Shown here: piece by piece, positions 20,205 to 34,800 of the stretch | How the letters are laid out: every line of letters begins with the position of its first letter | How positions within the stretch are numbered: the stretch's first letter is position 1 | Origin: Bondarzewia mesenterica | Taxonomy: Eukaryota > Basidiomycota > Agaricomycetes > Russulales > Bondarzewiaceae | Direction of reading: 5' to 3' | Length of the DNA stretch: 64,000 nucleotides | NCBI GenBank assembly: GCA_004802705.1 | Contig: SGPL01000077.1 | Coordinates: forward strand, 21,751-85,750 | Notes under the pieces: generated by a model | What the model was told of the DNA's origin: nothing | What the model saw: the letters and a program-made list of their open reading frames with translations, nothing else | Databases searched by the model: none | Program-made: the position numbers and the translations under genes

Positions 20205-20949
20205 TGCGGACAAGGCCTTTTTTTTTAGTTGCTATTTCTTGCCATGAGGGGTAACTAGTACTCATACATGTCAGGATATCTTCTCTCAGAGTTTGTATGT
20301 CTATCCGGGAGTCTAAGCGTATTAGTGCTGTCACGAAGTGTCCGTATCTCAATCTTTTGTCCACATGGATGGCATGAATGACGCTGAAACTTGTGCGACA
20401 GATAATCAGCAATGTGACCATGTGTGTTCCTTGATGATGCCATCGTGGGCATGAGATTCACAACAGGTAGCCGAATGCACCTCTGAGGCAAATAGATGCT
20501 GCAGTAACGTTCTGATGCCTTTTTCTGATGATCCTTACCGTCACGTAGGAGAATCAAGCAGGGTTATGCAGTATCAACAATGTCCGATCACGCGTTGATA
20601 TCAGCACGAAACTTAGGTACTATTTCCCATGCTGCAGTTGTCCAGTGGTTTGATCCTAACTCTGTACCTCGGCAGATGTCCCCGTTCACTCATCACCGGG
20701 CATTGCCCATCATTTTTTTTCTGACATGGTAGTTCACGAGCTTGAATCACACTTCAGTCTGATTCAAATGCTATTCAACTTTCGAAGCTCAGTTTTTTTG
20801 TTGTTGTAAAAACAGGTTATCTGTCCGGTTCACGACGTACTCTGACATAACGGCGATTCACTGACTGCACATGGTATAAATATGCAAAGAGATGCAGCTG
20901 ATGCGTGGATTAAACCACAGTATCCTCCTCAATATTTCTGGTGCTTACT
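20205..20949. other. Spacer between the two desaturase genes
   Basis: Only short antisense frames occur here and none is recognised. The part just upstream of 20950 holds 'tataaat' near 20875, about 70 bp before the second desaturase start, a possible TATA box. Confidence 0.45.
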
Positions 20950-22660
20950 ATGGGCAAGCCGAATTTTGACCAATGCACGCAGACTCGGAAGCAAACCTAT
21001 TCAGAAGTAGATACTCCGACTTTCACTCCTTTATCATGGTACGTTTTCGTAGCGGCTTAACCTTTACCGTCGCCTACGCTCACACCTATTGGTATTAGGT
21101 CCATGAAGGAGATCCGGAAAGTCATACCTCCTCACCTCTTTGTCCGGCATGCAAGCAAAGGACTCAGTTTCCTCGCAAGAGACATATATCTAGCTTTCAT
21201 CTTCTTCGTGTCGACATATCAACTCAGCTATCACCTAGACACCATCGCATTGTCAAACTCGTCGGTGTTTATCGTGAAACCCTTGGCTCGCATAGGCCTA
21301 TGGTGCACATAGTAAGCGCAAACTAAACTGTCGTCCCCACATATTTTCATCTTTCAACACAGCTGGGTCCTTCAGGGATTCGTTCTCACGGGAGTATGGG
21401 TTATCGGTCATGAAGTATGCCGTCCCCCTGATTACCGAAAACTTGACCCGTATACGACATCCATTTATCTAGTGCGGTCATGGCGCCTTTTCTGCTCATA
21501 CATGGCTCTGCGATACATTTGGATTTGTGAGCAGATCAGAATATGACGGAATCTCATTTGCCGGTCATACTAAACACAGATTTCAGCTACTGCACACCCT
21601 TCTTTTGACGCCTTACTTTAGCTGGAAGATCTCGCACCACAGACACCATATGAATCATGCATCGATGGAAAACGACGAGCCATATATCCCGAAAACCAGG
21701 AGTGAACTAGCAATTCCAGTGGACGATGAGCACGGGATGGACTACGAGGAGTACTTCAGCGATACGCCAATGTACACTCTGTTTATGCTCGTGCGCCAAC
21801 AGCTCTTTGCATTTCCTGCATACCTTCGTATGTGCATGTTCTCCATACTTATTTTGAAGGGGCAATAACTCATCTTTGGAGCAGTTTTCAATGTATCCAG
21901 TCAGAGGAGATATCCAAAATTGACGAACCATTTCAATCGTAAGAATGATGACCCACGTTCTTTGGGCGGCACTGCTGATCTTCAATGGCAATTATCAGCG
22001 AACTGCGTACTCTTTACCCGCGAACAGCGTTCCGCAGTGCTCATCTCCGATCTGGGAATTTCAGTCATGGTTTATGCATTGAAACAGGCCTGCGAGGCCT
22101 GGGGTATCCACGCTGCCATCAAGTACTACGGTATCCCTTGGCTCTTTGTCAACCACTGGTTTGTCATGATTACATACCTCCAACACACGGGCCCGATGTT
22201 GCCGCATTATCGCAATGGCCAGTGGAACTTTCAGCGCGGAGCCGCTGCTACCATGGACCGGGAATTTTTGGGCTTCATTGGCAGGTTCTTCTTCCATGAT
22301 GTAGCACATTTTCATGTGGTGCACCATTTTTTTCCCTAAGATGCCGTTCTGTGCGTACCGTTTCTCTGGCATGCGTCCATCCCGTGCAACCTGATATGTA
22401 AACTGAATATAGATCACGGTGCGGAGGCGACTCAATACCTGAAGGAGCTTCTTGGCGAGCATTACCATTGTTCTCAGGAGCCAGTATTCAAGGCTCTCTG
22501 GAGTATCTATAACACTTGTCAGTTCGTCGAAGATGAAGGTCTGTATATTTTTAGATTGCTTATCAACCAGACTTCATTTGATGATTCGGTGTCGCTTCCT
22601 GTAGGAGATGTTGTGTTTTATCAGGACAAGCAAGGTCGGGCATCGTGCCGTGCTTTATAG
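20950..22660 (+). CDS. Divergent delta-12-type desaturase or acetylenase-like enzyme (copy 2)
   Basis: A second FAD2-type membrane desaturase begins MGKPNFDQCTQTRKQTYSEV, with an intron after TFTPLSW. Histidine box 1 is assembled across an intron as HECGHGAFSAHTWLCDTFGF. Box 2 is HHRHH in SWKISHHRHHMNHASMENDE, and box 3 is HVVHH in VAHFHVVHHFFP. Other conserved parts are YFSDTPMYTLFMLVRQQLFA, WFVMITYLQHTGPMLPHYRN and RGAAATMDREFLGFIGRFFF. The tail reads FVEDEGDVVFYQDKQGRASC, stop TAG 22658-22660. All catalytic histidines are present, so it is probably active. It differs much from copy 1, with box 1 Cys in place of Ala and box 2 HHRHH in place of HNAHH. Related fungal paralogues include enzymes that make acetylenic or conjugated acids, but the product cannot be read from sequence. 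Confidence 0.83.
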
Positions 22661-23198
22661 GGGCTGTTTGAAAATACTGTTACGCGTATGAATATCAGAC
22701 ATGATATACACATGAAATTTCATGGATTCCGTTCACAAGCAAATACCGGCCTAGTAGGGCAACCTTGAATCTCCTTGAGCCAACGCCCTCGTACATAGAT
22801 CTAGTGCAGTCAAAGACAACCGCATTTTTTTTTAAAAATTCAAGCGGAGAAAGCAGCAGTTCCGAGACAATTCCAATATCAGGAGTCAATAGGACAAGTG
22901 CCGAATGCATACTGTTTATTTACTGGCTGATGAAACGACATAGAAAGGCTTATCAAAAAATATGGAGATACACCGGCCCCACACCGACTGTGCAGGTATT
23001 CACAATTATTTCATTGCGGTATATCAGTGTCAAAAGCCATATCCTTCATCTAGATCATGATTCGCATTATGATAAATGGATTTTGACGATGCAAAGCGAG
23101 AGTACATACACTCGCATCTCCTCCGATCATTGAAGGTACGCTCTGAGGAGCTATGTCTATGTGGACTTCGTTCCGAGTCGCCTGAGTGAAAACAAGAA
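22661..23198. other. Intergenic stretch, no gene recognised
   Basis: One plus frame of 122 codons (22765-23133) is open but contains no known motif and overlaps nothing recognisable. The stretch separates two convergent genes. Confidence 0.45.
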
Positions 23199-24645
23199 TT
23201 AGCCTCTTATTATCATAGGGCAGACAGTACCTACTCTACGAGCCTCAAATGTACCCAATGTGCTCATTGTGATGTGCGTAGTGGCCATGGCATGACGGAG
23301 CGTCAGACGGCCATTGAGACTACAGAAAGAGGCGAGCTTTTTTTAGTGCAAGGAGAATGCGAGGAGTATTTTAGACGATATTACGATGCCAGAAGTGAGT
23401 TGGAGTATACTATAGAACATATGAGCAAAATATGAACAGTCAGAGCCTTACATTAGTAGCGACTCACATTTGGCACTGAACACGAGGAAGCACATCCAAA
23501 CGGCTGTATCATACGTCGGAGAAAAGGGTCAATTCATGAAACCAGCATTGAAAAGCACTGAATCAGGTAACATACTGTTGTTCTCCATTGCCAGCAACTA
23601 AATTTAGATCTACATGAACCAAATCTGCGTGCCAAAGTGCAGGAAGAACTTACACAAATCAACATGATCACATTGCACATACTGCATGGTACCATTGAGC
23701 TCTGATGTCGATCTTCGAAATTTAGGTTCGTACCTAGTAATAAACCCGGTCTCTGTGATTTTTTCAGCTTTTAATTGAGATCAGATTATGATGGCGTGGC
23801 ATACCCAGTGACCAGAGCATAAGTGTCTCCGTCAATTGTCGAGATCTGAAGCGTGTTTAGTTCATTCGCTCAGCATCGATTGTGAATACGCACCGTCGTG
23901 CAACATCTTTTTTCTTTGACGTAAGGCAAAAACATAGTCCAGCAGTATTCATGATATCAACCACCGTCCCGACGGTGATGGTGAGGATGATCAACCAGCG
24001 AAATTTGGAGTCAAACTTGGACAATTCGACTACTCGGTATGATATGATTCCTATCGATACCGAGCAGGACAATCGTACAAAGGAACCAAACCAGGATATG
24101 ACGAGGAAGATCCAGCTTTTGGATAGACAGTACACTCGATGGGCAAAAAAGGCCTGTCATTTTGGGCGACTTGCATCAGTCAGCGCCGATAAATTACGTG
24201 AAAGGATGTGACGATGCAGACCTGGACCATACAAGTTACAAAGTTTGCGACAGGGACAGAGAATCCCAATGCCCAGTGAGCAACTTGAAGCTTCTCGGGT
24301 CTCCCATAATTCTCAATAGTGCAATAGTGCAGGTACACCCAGACGAACGCCGTGTGGATGGTTTCAATCATGCCGAACGGCACGATTATGAAGTCAGATA
24401 GTCAGTCATGTCAGACGCAGGTACGGGCATTACCAGACTCAAATAACCTGAAATCAAATGAATGAGTCCGAGTTGTGAGGCACGCCGAGCAAGTTACATC
24501 TCACCAGTAATTTGACCCACCAACCGTCGTTTTTAAAATTTGCCTGGTAATAGTTGTACGCTTGCACCGCCATGGCACCGTACAGACAAGAGGACAAGAG
24601 TATACCAATCTCAATGGCTCCGAGTGTGGAATCGAGAGCAGCCAT
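23199..24645 (-). pseudogene. DUF6534 multi-pass membrane protein, probably degraded
   Basis: Agaricomycetes carry many DUF6534 proteins, which have about seven membrane segments and unknown function. The start MAALDSTLGAIEIGILLSSC is followed by LYGAMAVQAYNYYQ and a donor at 24504. Further exons give IHTAFVWVYLHYCTIENYG, VAHWALGFSVPVANFVTCMV, AFFAHRVYCLSKSWIFLVIS and TITVGTVVDIMNTAGLCFCL. The final exon encodes SLNGRLTLRHAMATTHITM and stops at 23199. The exon after the first has TGA where the family has Trp in 'VIW', and no AG acceptor is visible before IETIHTAF. I therefore call it a likely pseudogene, unless the base calls are wrong. It lies head-on to the desaturase pair. Confidence 0.6.
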
Positions 24646-24666
24646 GATTACGGATCGCAGTTGTGT

Positions 24667-25171
24667 TCAAGAATCTCTGCTGAGGTCCCGTTTAAAAGAA
24701 GCTTCAAACACGGGGCGCTCGCTCAGCGTATAGATGGCCTCATAAAACGGGATCAATAGTTCAATGGGGACCCTTGATACGTTGGATGCAGTCTGATACT
24801 GAACTGCCACTTCAGTCAAAGCAACAAGAGTCTCACGACTCGCAAGGAGGAGATTGCGCGTGCAAGCAGCTAAATCCCAGGTAGAGAAGAATGACATGTC
24901 AGCACAGAGAGGGACTCAATTCGTCAAATGCCGCTCCGTTAATTGTGTGACACACTATTTTTGTTCCAACCTTCAGACGGGCAACAGACGTATCAGTGAA
25001 TACGTACTGAGCATGATCAGAAGTTCTGATCATATGGCTGCCTTCGTGGATAATTGATGCAAGCCTTGGCAGCAGTGCATTCAGGGAGATGTGATTGCTT
25101 TGACGAGGACAAAATAGTATCGAACAGTCTTGTTGGCCCCAGTTGTGGTTCCGGTTGTAACCGGGTAGCAT
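24667..25171 (-). pseudogene. Possible metalloendopeptidase fragment (HExxH)
   Basis: A minus frame reads LPGYNRNHNWGQQDCSILFC and, further on, LASIIHEGSHMIRTSDHA. HEGSH fits the zinc-binding HExxH of secreted fungal M35-like or peptidyl-Lys endopeptidases, which often have a Cys-Pro shortly before it and an Asp further on. A second open frame (24667-24897) follows. There is no signal peptide, and a stop precedes the fragment in frame, so this would be a truncated copy. The assignment is tentative. Confidence 0.33.
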
Positions 25172-25565
25172 ATTCGTGGGTTTTACGTTATTGAAATGAA
25201 CATTCTGGCATTAAGATCTTGTGTGCCCATGTACGGGGAGTTTGGCGCGCAAGAGGACTGTGGGACAAGTGATCCTGTCATAAATATCGATTGAACGGCC
25301 CGGCCGCATCGCCAGCAAACAATCTATCCATATCGCGCAGCCTCGCCAGGACATAATGTATACATACATATGTACAGATATGGATATTTTGCTTTTCTTG
25401 ACGCAGGGATTGGAAGGTTGGTGCCTCGCAGAGGTCCATGACCTAGCTTCCTAATTACAAGATCGAAGTCTCGGAAGTAAATGCGGCGGCACAAGGTTGG
25501 AGCTCACTTGAGACCAGTCCTGGTTCACCCAGCGCCAATCGGCGGAGTTACTGTGTACCACCTCT

Positions 25566-27148
25566 CAAGAGGGGTCCGGAACCGGAATTTCTGACCCTAT
25601 GAATCCCCCCCCAGTCCCCTTGGTTAGATGGCCGGGGTCCTGATTTTGCCATTATTCGAGGTTTCGTCTCAGCTTTTGTATTGTACACGATATAGACCTC
25701 TATAGACCTTTGAAATTTTTGGCATACTCCCCCAAAACCCACCTTTTTATATTACGCTGGTGCTTTTTCCGTTCCAAAATAGTGGGCTAGGAGCTCTGTA
25801 TATACAATGCGCCTCATCCTACTTAAGCACCGAGTACTTACCGGAATCTTCAGATCGATTTTATTTCAAATGATAAATGTCAGATCATATATTGTCATGA
25901 TAGCAATGAACCATTTTAGCATTCGTTTATTCATCGTCTGCTTTGACCCCGTTCCAAAACTTTGCTTCACTATTCAACTCATCTCTAACTCGCTGCTCAT
26001 AAGAAATTGACAGCGGAGACTTACTAGGTTGAATGAGCGGCGATGGCTGGGACTTATCATCCTCCGGCTGACAGTCCCGGAAGTTCCATGGACCGTTACA
26101 GTCGACATCTGAATTGGCTTCATGACTTGGAAGTCGACTCGGATTGCTAGCGGATCGTCTCAGCGACATGGCCATCTCGAGAACGCAGAATGTTACCAAT
26201 GCGGCAAGGCGGTACCGTCGGGAGTGCAGCGCCGCGCTCACTTTGGTGAACATATCTTACGTGCAATGCGGTCGCAAGCTGAGGGTAATTTACGAGAGCC
26301 GGTGCGTCATTTTCAGTTGTCAATAACTAATTTTAAATTGTTCATATGTCATATTTGGCAGGTCGGCACTGCTATGCCTTGCGGCTTTTGTGGACGCTCA
26401 ACGGACAATGGGCGGTGCACGATCTTGCTCAAGAAATCCAATCGCGCATTCACGGTGATTTCAACCTGCTCGACAGCCCATACCTTCCTTTATGGTCCAG
26501 CCTGTAAGTTCTTGCAATCCACACCATCCACAAACATCCCCATTGTCTGTGTTCTATGTCATCCAAAACCCGGCTCAGCAGCCCAGCCTGCCGTTTGGAA
26601 ATACAATATGCTACAACACCTCCCAGACCATCACCCTGGACACATTCCTTCAGATTCTGGACCCGGACTGCTCCAAGTTCCTGCAGACTTCATCCAACGA
26701 ATCACAATCACCCTCGAGGAGGAGCGCAAGATTGGCATCCCGCTGGAGAATATCCCTCCTACTTTGTTTTCAGCTCTCACGGCTCCTACTCATAGTGCGC
26801 AGGCCGAAACGAGTAAGCCACAAAGCAAGCGCAGAGTCCTGTCGGATCTCCCTCGACAGACGAAGAAAACACGGCAGTAGGAGCTGACTCGCCCTCAGAC
26901 TCGGAGACACTTATTGCTTTAATATAGTACTAATAGAGCACATTCTAAACTCTTCATAATATATACTTATGTTTATAGTCCCTATTTTGTTGTTTCCGAA
27001 AAGTTTTCGACAGATATTTATTTTCGAATCTCACACTTCCGCCGCCTGACACGACAGAAACGAGTCCTCCCCTCCCCCTAGCGAGTTCCGGGGTCCTCGT
27101 CCATTCCTGTATCATACGGTCTCGGGTTCCAGTTCCGGACCCCTCTTG
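25566..27148. mobile_element. Candidate transposon-like unit bounded by inverted repeats
   Basis: A 21-bp sequence CAAGAGGGGTCCGGAACCGGA (25566-25586) recurs inverted at 27128-27148 with one mismatch. Between them lies a zinc-binding protein gene of a family that is repeated in agaricomycete genomes. No clear target-site duplication flanks the repeats, so the boundaries may not be the true ends. Confidence 0.45.
26122..26880 (+). CDS. Agaricomycete repeat-family zinc-binding protein, 3' part
   Basis: The coding part shows two cysteine/histidine modules. The first is CYQCGKAVPSGVQRRAHFGE followed by HILRAM. After a probable intron (about 26301-26361) comes MPCGFCGRSTDNGRC, and a second finger-like module IPIVCVLCHPK with VWKYNMLQHLPDHHPGH. 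The C-terminal region (ITITLEEERKIGIPLENIPP) and a basic tail ending KKTRQ are typical of a family of unknown function found in many copies in agaricomycetes. Most members have a longer N-terminal part; I could not locate it here, so this may be a 5'-truncated gene. It sits between inverted repeats and between two DUF6534 genes. Zinc and nucleic-acid binding is inferred from the Cys/His spacing. Confidence 0.5.
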   Translation: MTWKSTRIASGSSQRHGHLENAECYQCGKAVPSGVQRRAHFGEHILRAMRSQAEGNLREPVRHFQLSITNFKLFICHIWQVGTAMPCGFCGRSTDNGRCTILLKKSNRAFTVISTCSTAHTFLYGPACKFLQSTPSTNIPIVCVLCHPKPGSAAQPAVWKYNMLQHLPDHHPGHIPSDSGPGLLQVPADFIQRITITLEEERKIGIPLENIPPTLFSALTAPTHSAQAETSKPQSKRRVLSDLPRQTKKTRQ

Positions 27149-27448
27149 CGCTAAGTCGTTCAGGAACGGGCGCGGCCTCGAACGCTTACGTCACAGGCAC
27201 TTTCGACAAAAACTTGTTGGGTGAATAGCTTTCAGTGTGCAGATCCCAAGGTAGACGGACTTAACTGATACAGGCGATGGAGTACACGATGTCAGACTCG
27301 CATCAGCAGCTGCAGGCTATATTTGTTGCTCGCTGCGATGCCGCATCGGTTGACTTGATACCTAAAGCAGGTTCAAATCCGGATTTCTCCAATAATACAA
27401 AACTTGGTGTCGAACTTCAATCTCGCACCAACCCTATTTCACCCCCCA

Positions 27449-29572
27449 ATGGTTTCTTTTGATAATACTCTTGGTGCCATCTACATGGGTGCCTTATTCA
27501 CTACCATGTAAGTGGGCTCCACTTGCCTCTATCTCTTCTTTAAAACTGACGAGAGTGAAGCCTCTATGGGATTACCTGCGTTCAAAGTTTCATTTATTTT
27601 CAGCAATTTCCATCGGACAGGCGTGCCTTGAAGTGGATGGTGTGTTATTCGTCTGACATATTGAATAATACGGGGTCATGACGTTGTAATGCTATTCAGG
27701 TTCTCATACTATGGTAAGTCTGCGATGATGCCGCCACCATGTTCCGCTCTCTCATCTGCCCCCCGTCCGCAGGGTTCTGGACACTGCTCATCTTGCATTC
27801 GTTCATCAGTCGGTCTACTGGTTGGTTTGATTTTCATATAGTTATTTCTTGCCGCTTTGATTGCTCTCGATTCACTGCGATAACAGGTACCTTGTGTCTA
27901 ACTTCGCCAATCAGCACGCCTTGGGATTGGTACCATGGTATGTTTGATTTTTTTGTGTCGCCAACAGCAGTTCAACGTTCATGATCGATGCAGGAGTATG
28001 ATGGTGATTATTTCAGGATTTGTTTCACAATCTGGCCCTCTTTTACTTATTCTCACCGACAATAGATCGTTATAGTTGTCACGGTAAGTGTTTCTGTGCT
28101 GAAAAATTAGTGGGCGATTGAACCTCAGGCTGCTCACTCAAAGGTTATCAGCGACACCATTGTTAGGGAGTAAGTCTTATCTCTTGTTCATAAGGATGCT
28201 CTAACTCAGCCGCAGAATGCTCGTCTGGAGAGTGTGGCGAGGTTTTTTTTTTTTTTCGCGGTTCAGCTGCTCGTGTTCTGACTACTCTTCAGTGAGCAAT
28301 AAGAGGGTCTGGCCCGGTTTTCTGGTGAGCAGATTGAACCGATGTCTATATCGTGTTGAAAGAACTAATCAAGCATAGGCCATCCTCGTGGCCATAACGT
28401 TCGGTATGTCATCTCGTGCTGCTCTCAGCGCTGGTGCTCACTTGGTGCAAATCCATTAGTGCCAGGATTCGGTGAGCATTATTTGGATGCTGATTCGAAT
28501 AATCTCCCTGATCGTTTTCTTCAGGTTTTGGTGTCAAAGGGTATATTCGCGTTAACCGACTCTCGATCCAGGAGCTCATATCTCCTTTAGATTCTACGTT
28601 AAATCATGGAAAGAGTTTGCGACAATGAAAGTGAGTGAAGCCCGTATAGCTTTTTGGGACGACGCTCATCACGTCGTCAAAAGTGGCTCATATACATCGC
28701 ATTGGCTCTTCCTGTAGTCGCGGACGTGCTCATCTCGAGCTCTCTCTGCTTCTGGCTGGCAAAAAAAAGGACGGGTATTAAAAGGTGATGTCATGCCATC
28801 CAACTTTCTTCCAGTCTGTGACCACTGACGGACAGTATAGGACTGACTCTTTGATTACCGTGCTCATGTTGTACTCTATCAACACGAACATTATCACAAG
28901 GTATATCAGTATATCACAGAGCTATCTCACGTTGGTTTATTTCCATCTGACGAGCATGCAGCATCTTCACTCTTACGTGCCTCATCACTGTACGCCACTG
29001 GCCCTTTTGCCGGAGGCCGAATTCAATGGTGCTTGTTTTTATTTAGTATGCAGTCATGNCGCAAAACTTTGTCTTCACAGCCTTCTACTTCCCTCTCAGC
29101 AAGCGTGAGTTGCATCTGGGATGCACTGTATCATTTCTTTATACTGATCAGCCCTTCTAGTATTTATGAACGCTATGCTTGCGACGCAAAGGATTGCTTT
29201 CGCAGAGTTTCGACCGTCGCTTATACCATCTTTTTAGCCTCAATGCTCGGAAATCGCTAAGAGGGGATGATGTTGTTCTCTCTCTACCTGTGTACGCCTC
29301 CGCTGAACCGGCTGGAACCCTAACGACAACATCCGTACGTTGCGCAATTTCGTCACGCTATCGTCTTTATAATCTCATGTTTCCCGCGCACTCATCGGTT
29401 TCAGTCCAACCCAGTGAATCCTTCTGGGATCCGTTTCGCCAAGGGCGTTCATCGGACTGGCGAGCTCGACACTAGTACAGGCTTCAGCGAGGATAATGTA
29501 TGTGCGCAATCCCAAGTCCATTTGGTGTAATTGAATTCTACTGGATCTTGACATTTTCTACTCCAGGCCTAA
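27449..29572 (+). CDS. DUF6534 multi-pass membrane protein
   Basis: This is a second DUF6534 gene, on the plus strand and apparently intact. It starts MVSFDNTLGAIYMGALFTT and is cut by many short introns. Exons give QFPSDRRALKWM, then VLILWVLDTAHLAFVHQSVY joined across 27712-27774, then YLVSNFANQHALGLVPW. Later parts are WLIYIALALPVVADVLISSS (from 28680), TDSLITVLMLYSINTNIIT, a segment with YMNAMLATLNARKSLRGD around 29160-29270, and a soluble tail SNPVNPSGIRFAKGVHRTGE. The stop is at 29570-29572 if the last donor (gtatgt at 29499) is used; otherwise it is at 29528. The family has unknown function and probably seven membrane helices. Some exon ends between 27950 and 28650 are uncertain. Confidence 0.65.
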
Positions 29573-30095
29573 GTTTTAAGGTGGCAATAACTTTTGCGCC
29601 AATACGACTGTTTCAAGACCTGTCTTTGTTGTACTTTTATTTATTTCATTTCTTGTGTTCCATGTAGTTTGCGATTATGTAGGAAATCTGCACAAATTAA
29701 ACGATTGATATTCTATACGTACTGCAGAAATCTGGCAGTGGCGAAGAGGCCAATGAAAGCGCACCCTTGAGACGATGTAGATTATATCGCAGTGCATAGC
29801 GCACATGTCAGGAGCGTTCCCGACACTATATACTAGTATGAAATAGTGGACCATGGAAGTGTGCATGTCATCGCGGTCATCATTGCATTCTAGAATGCCA
29901 CATTTTGGTCCAGGTATGCATATGACAATATTAATTACGTCGCTTGCATTCCTCGTGGTACAAACTAGCCGATTCCCTATGTACCTTCCCTTCTCATGCC
30001 CCCATTTGCTCTGATCACTGTCAAAGAAAAGGTTAAATTCACGAGTTAGTTCGAAAGGAATCTCATTCACTCAAACAAATTCATAAACAACCGAT

Positions 30096-30492
30096 TCAAG
30101 GAGTCGGAGCGAAGAGCGCGACCGTCGCGCAGGCCGCAGAACAGCTGGCATACACAGGCATCAGAACCAGCAATAAACAGAAGAACACATGGAATACCCA
30201 CGTTCCAAGAGCAGCGTTGCACGCAAGGACCGTGGCTGGCGCCGCAACGGCCGCAACGACCGTGCCAAACTGGAAGCCCGCGGCGGCATAGCAGGCAACG
30301 GCGACCGCATTACAGCCTTAGAGGGCCAACCCGGTGTCCACATGGAGGGCGAGGTGGTCAGATAGAAGGCGGTCAAGCGAGAAGAGCAAACGCGTTACCT
30401 GTCTGGCAGATACCGTAGGCAATGGGTCCGCCTGCCACAAGGGGGGCGGCGGTGAGGAGGGCGGTGAGAGCGAGGGGAGCGATGCGAACCAT
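30096..30492 (-). CDS. Small secreted ZYS3-like cysteine-containing protein
   Basis: The gene has three exons: 30492-30400, 30316-30198 and 30144-30096. Translation begins MVRIAPLALTALLTAAPLVA, a clear secretion signal. The mature part starts GGPIAYGICQTG and continues across the first intron to CNAVAVACYAAAGFQFGTVV and CNAALGTC. It ends CSAACATVALFAPTP, for about 83 residues in total. The spacing of the cysteines and the GPIAYGICQTGCN start match a family in fungi annotated after the Chlamydomonas zygote-specific protein ZYS3; its role in fungi is not known to me. A TATA box lies 65-75 bp upstream. Introns are normal GT-AG (84, then 53 nt). Confidence 0.78.
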
Positions 30493-30557
30493 GGTTGTGA
30501 GCAGATGGTGGTTAAAGGCAAAAGACGTTGTTGGATGACTGGCTATGCCGGATAGGG

Positions 30558-30567
30558 CTTTATATAT
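30558..30567 (-). promoter_or_regulatory. TATA box of the ZYS3-like gene
   Basis: The minus strand reads tatataaag, centred about 70 bp upstream of the start codon at 30492. This is a usual distance for a highly expressed secreted-protein gene. Confidence 0.55.
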
Positions 30568-31162
30568 GCACTCCCACACCAAGCATTGTTTCTGAATATG
30601 GGAAAGCATTAGCTGCTCTAGGAAACCTCGAAGTATGCTGAATGAAGGTTGATTTTGAGATTAAAGACTGGTCGACGTAAACTGGTGTTTTGGTCTCTAG
30701 ACAACAGGACTGCGAGCGTTCAATTCGTGTATGACTGCTGAATGCGCCATTGTAAAACAATCAGCTGCTGAAAACAAAGCTTGAGAGTCCCATTTGAGAA
30801 CAAGTCTTCCTTGAGTTGCAAAGGGAATATAGGAACGAACACGCCACCCGGGGTAGCTACGTAGGTGCTTGAAAATTGATTGCATGCGTGGCCCTCGAGC
30901 AGTAGTTCACAAAGAACGTGATTGCAGGCCTGGGATCATCGACCACATTGCGCACGACCGATGAGAGTTCTGTCTCGGTTCTTTCAACTTTTAAGCTGGC
31001 ATCCACCGGCATCCGCGTTACGTCACGCGCATGTCACGCAGTCACTGCGATGAAGTTGAAAGCACGCGCAGTGGTTCGGGATAAGATGGTTGTGTGATTT
31101 TATTGGCCCTCGATTGGCCCTCGATAAGATTTTGTCAATTTGAATTAGTTGTCAAAACGTGA

Positions 31163-33975
<2,813 letters not shown>

Positions 33976-34379
33976 GNGNGNAAAAGGCCGACGAAAAGGA
34001 AGCAAAGTTGAGAAGTCAAAAANGCGGTGCGATCGTAATGACGAACTCCGATTGTGTGTTACTCATAATATTAGACGATGCGAATTCTCAAAAGNCTCGC
34101 GGGGCCNGCGTGATGTTGAATTGTTGAGNTTCCCGAATTCTCNAGTGCGCCACCTGAGAATACATACCTGAGGGACCTTNGGGGACGGGAANNAGCGGTT
34201 CATGTTCCTCNGTGAGTCAGTNGCTACTTATCATACCTCACCAGCTCTAAATGCCCCTTCACTCTTTCTCCCTGTAANTNCACAGCCAGGAACTNATNGA
34301 AGCCTCTTTTTGTTCTTGCTCAGGTAAGCATTTATATCAACGGACCTGCGGGCGACAAATGAGAACTCTTTNCCATCGT

Positions 34380-34800
34380 CGACTCTGTGGTGAAGTCGAA
34401 NGNNNANGAATGTNGANGACGNNNNGNANGNTNTNNNNGATNNNNCNGATNCNNCNGCCNCCANNGNNNNCNAGGTNCNCCGANGGNCGCGNTNNCNNNC
34501 TTANCNNATNNNANCNNNTGCAAACTCCAATGGTGTGCCTTGAAATCTAATCAGATTACATATTTTCNACCACTCACNCCAAGTTATNAAAGTCTGTACC
34601 CTCGTTCCNCATGTTCGNTCTTCACTCTTCACCTTCTGTTCTGCATCTATCATGGAAAATGCCGTGTACGCGGATGAAAGAGTGAAGNNNNANNNNGNNN
34701 ATNTNNNGNGANANAANANTNNNNNNNNNNNNNNNNNNNNNNNNNNNNNNNNNNNNNNNNNNNNNNNNNNNNNNNNNNNNNNTNNNNGTNANNNTNTTTT
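34380..34800. other. Low-quality stretch dominated by ambiguous bases
   Basis: Most positions are n, apart from about 34515-34687. Frames running through it are meaningless. The 5' exon of the siderophore transporter probably lies here, and the readable ATG at 34651 may be near its start. Confidence 0.85.

Noticed and set aside
27365..27380. B-box-like ggttcaaatcc suggesting a tRNA gene
   Set aside because: No matching A box, T-stem or acceptor stem pairs around it, and it lies upstream of the DUF6534 start in ordinary sequence.
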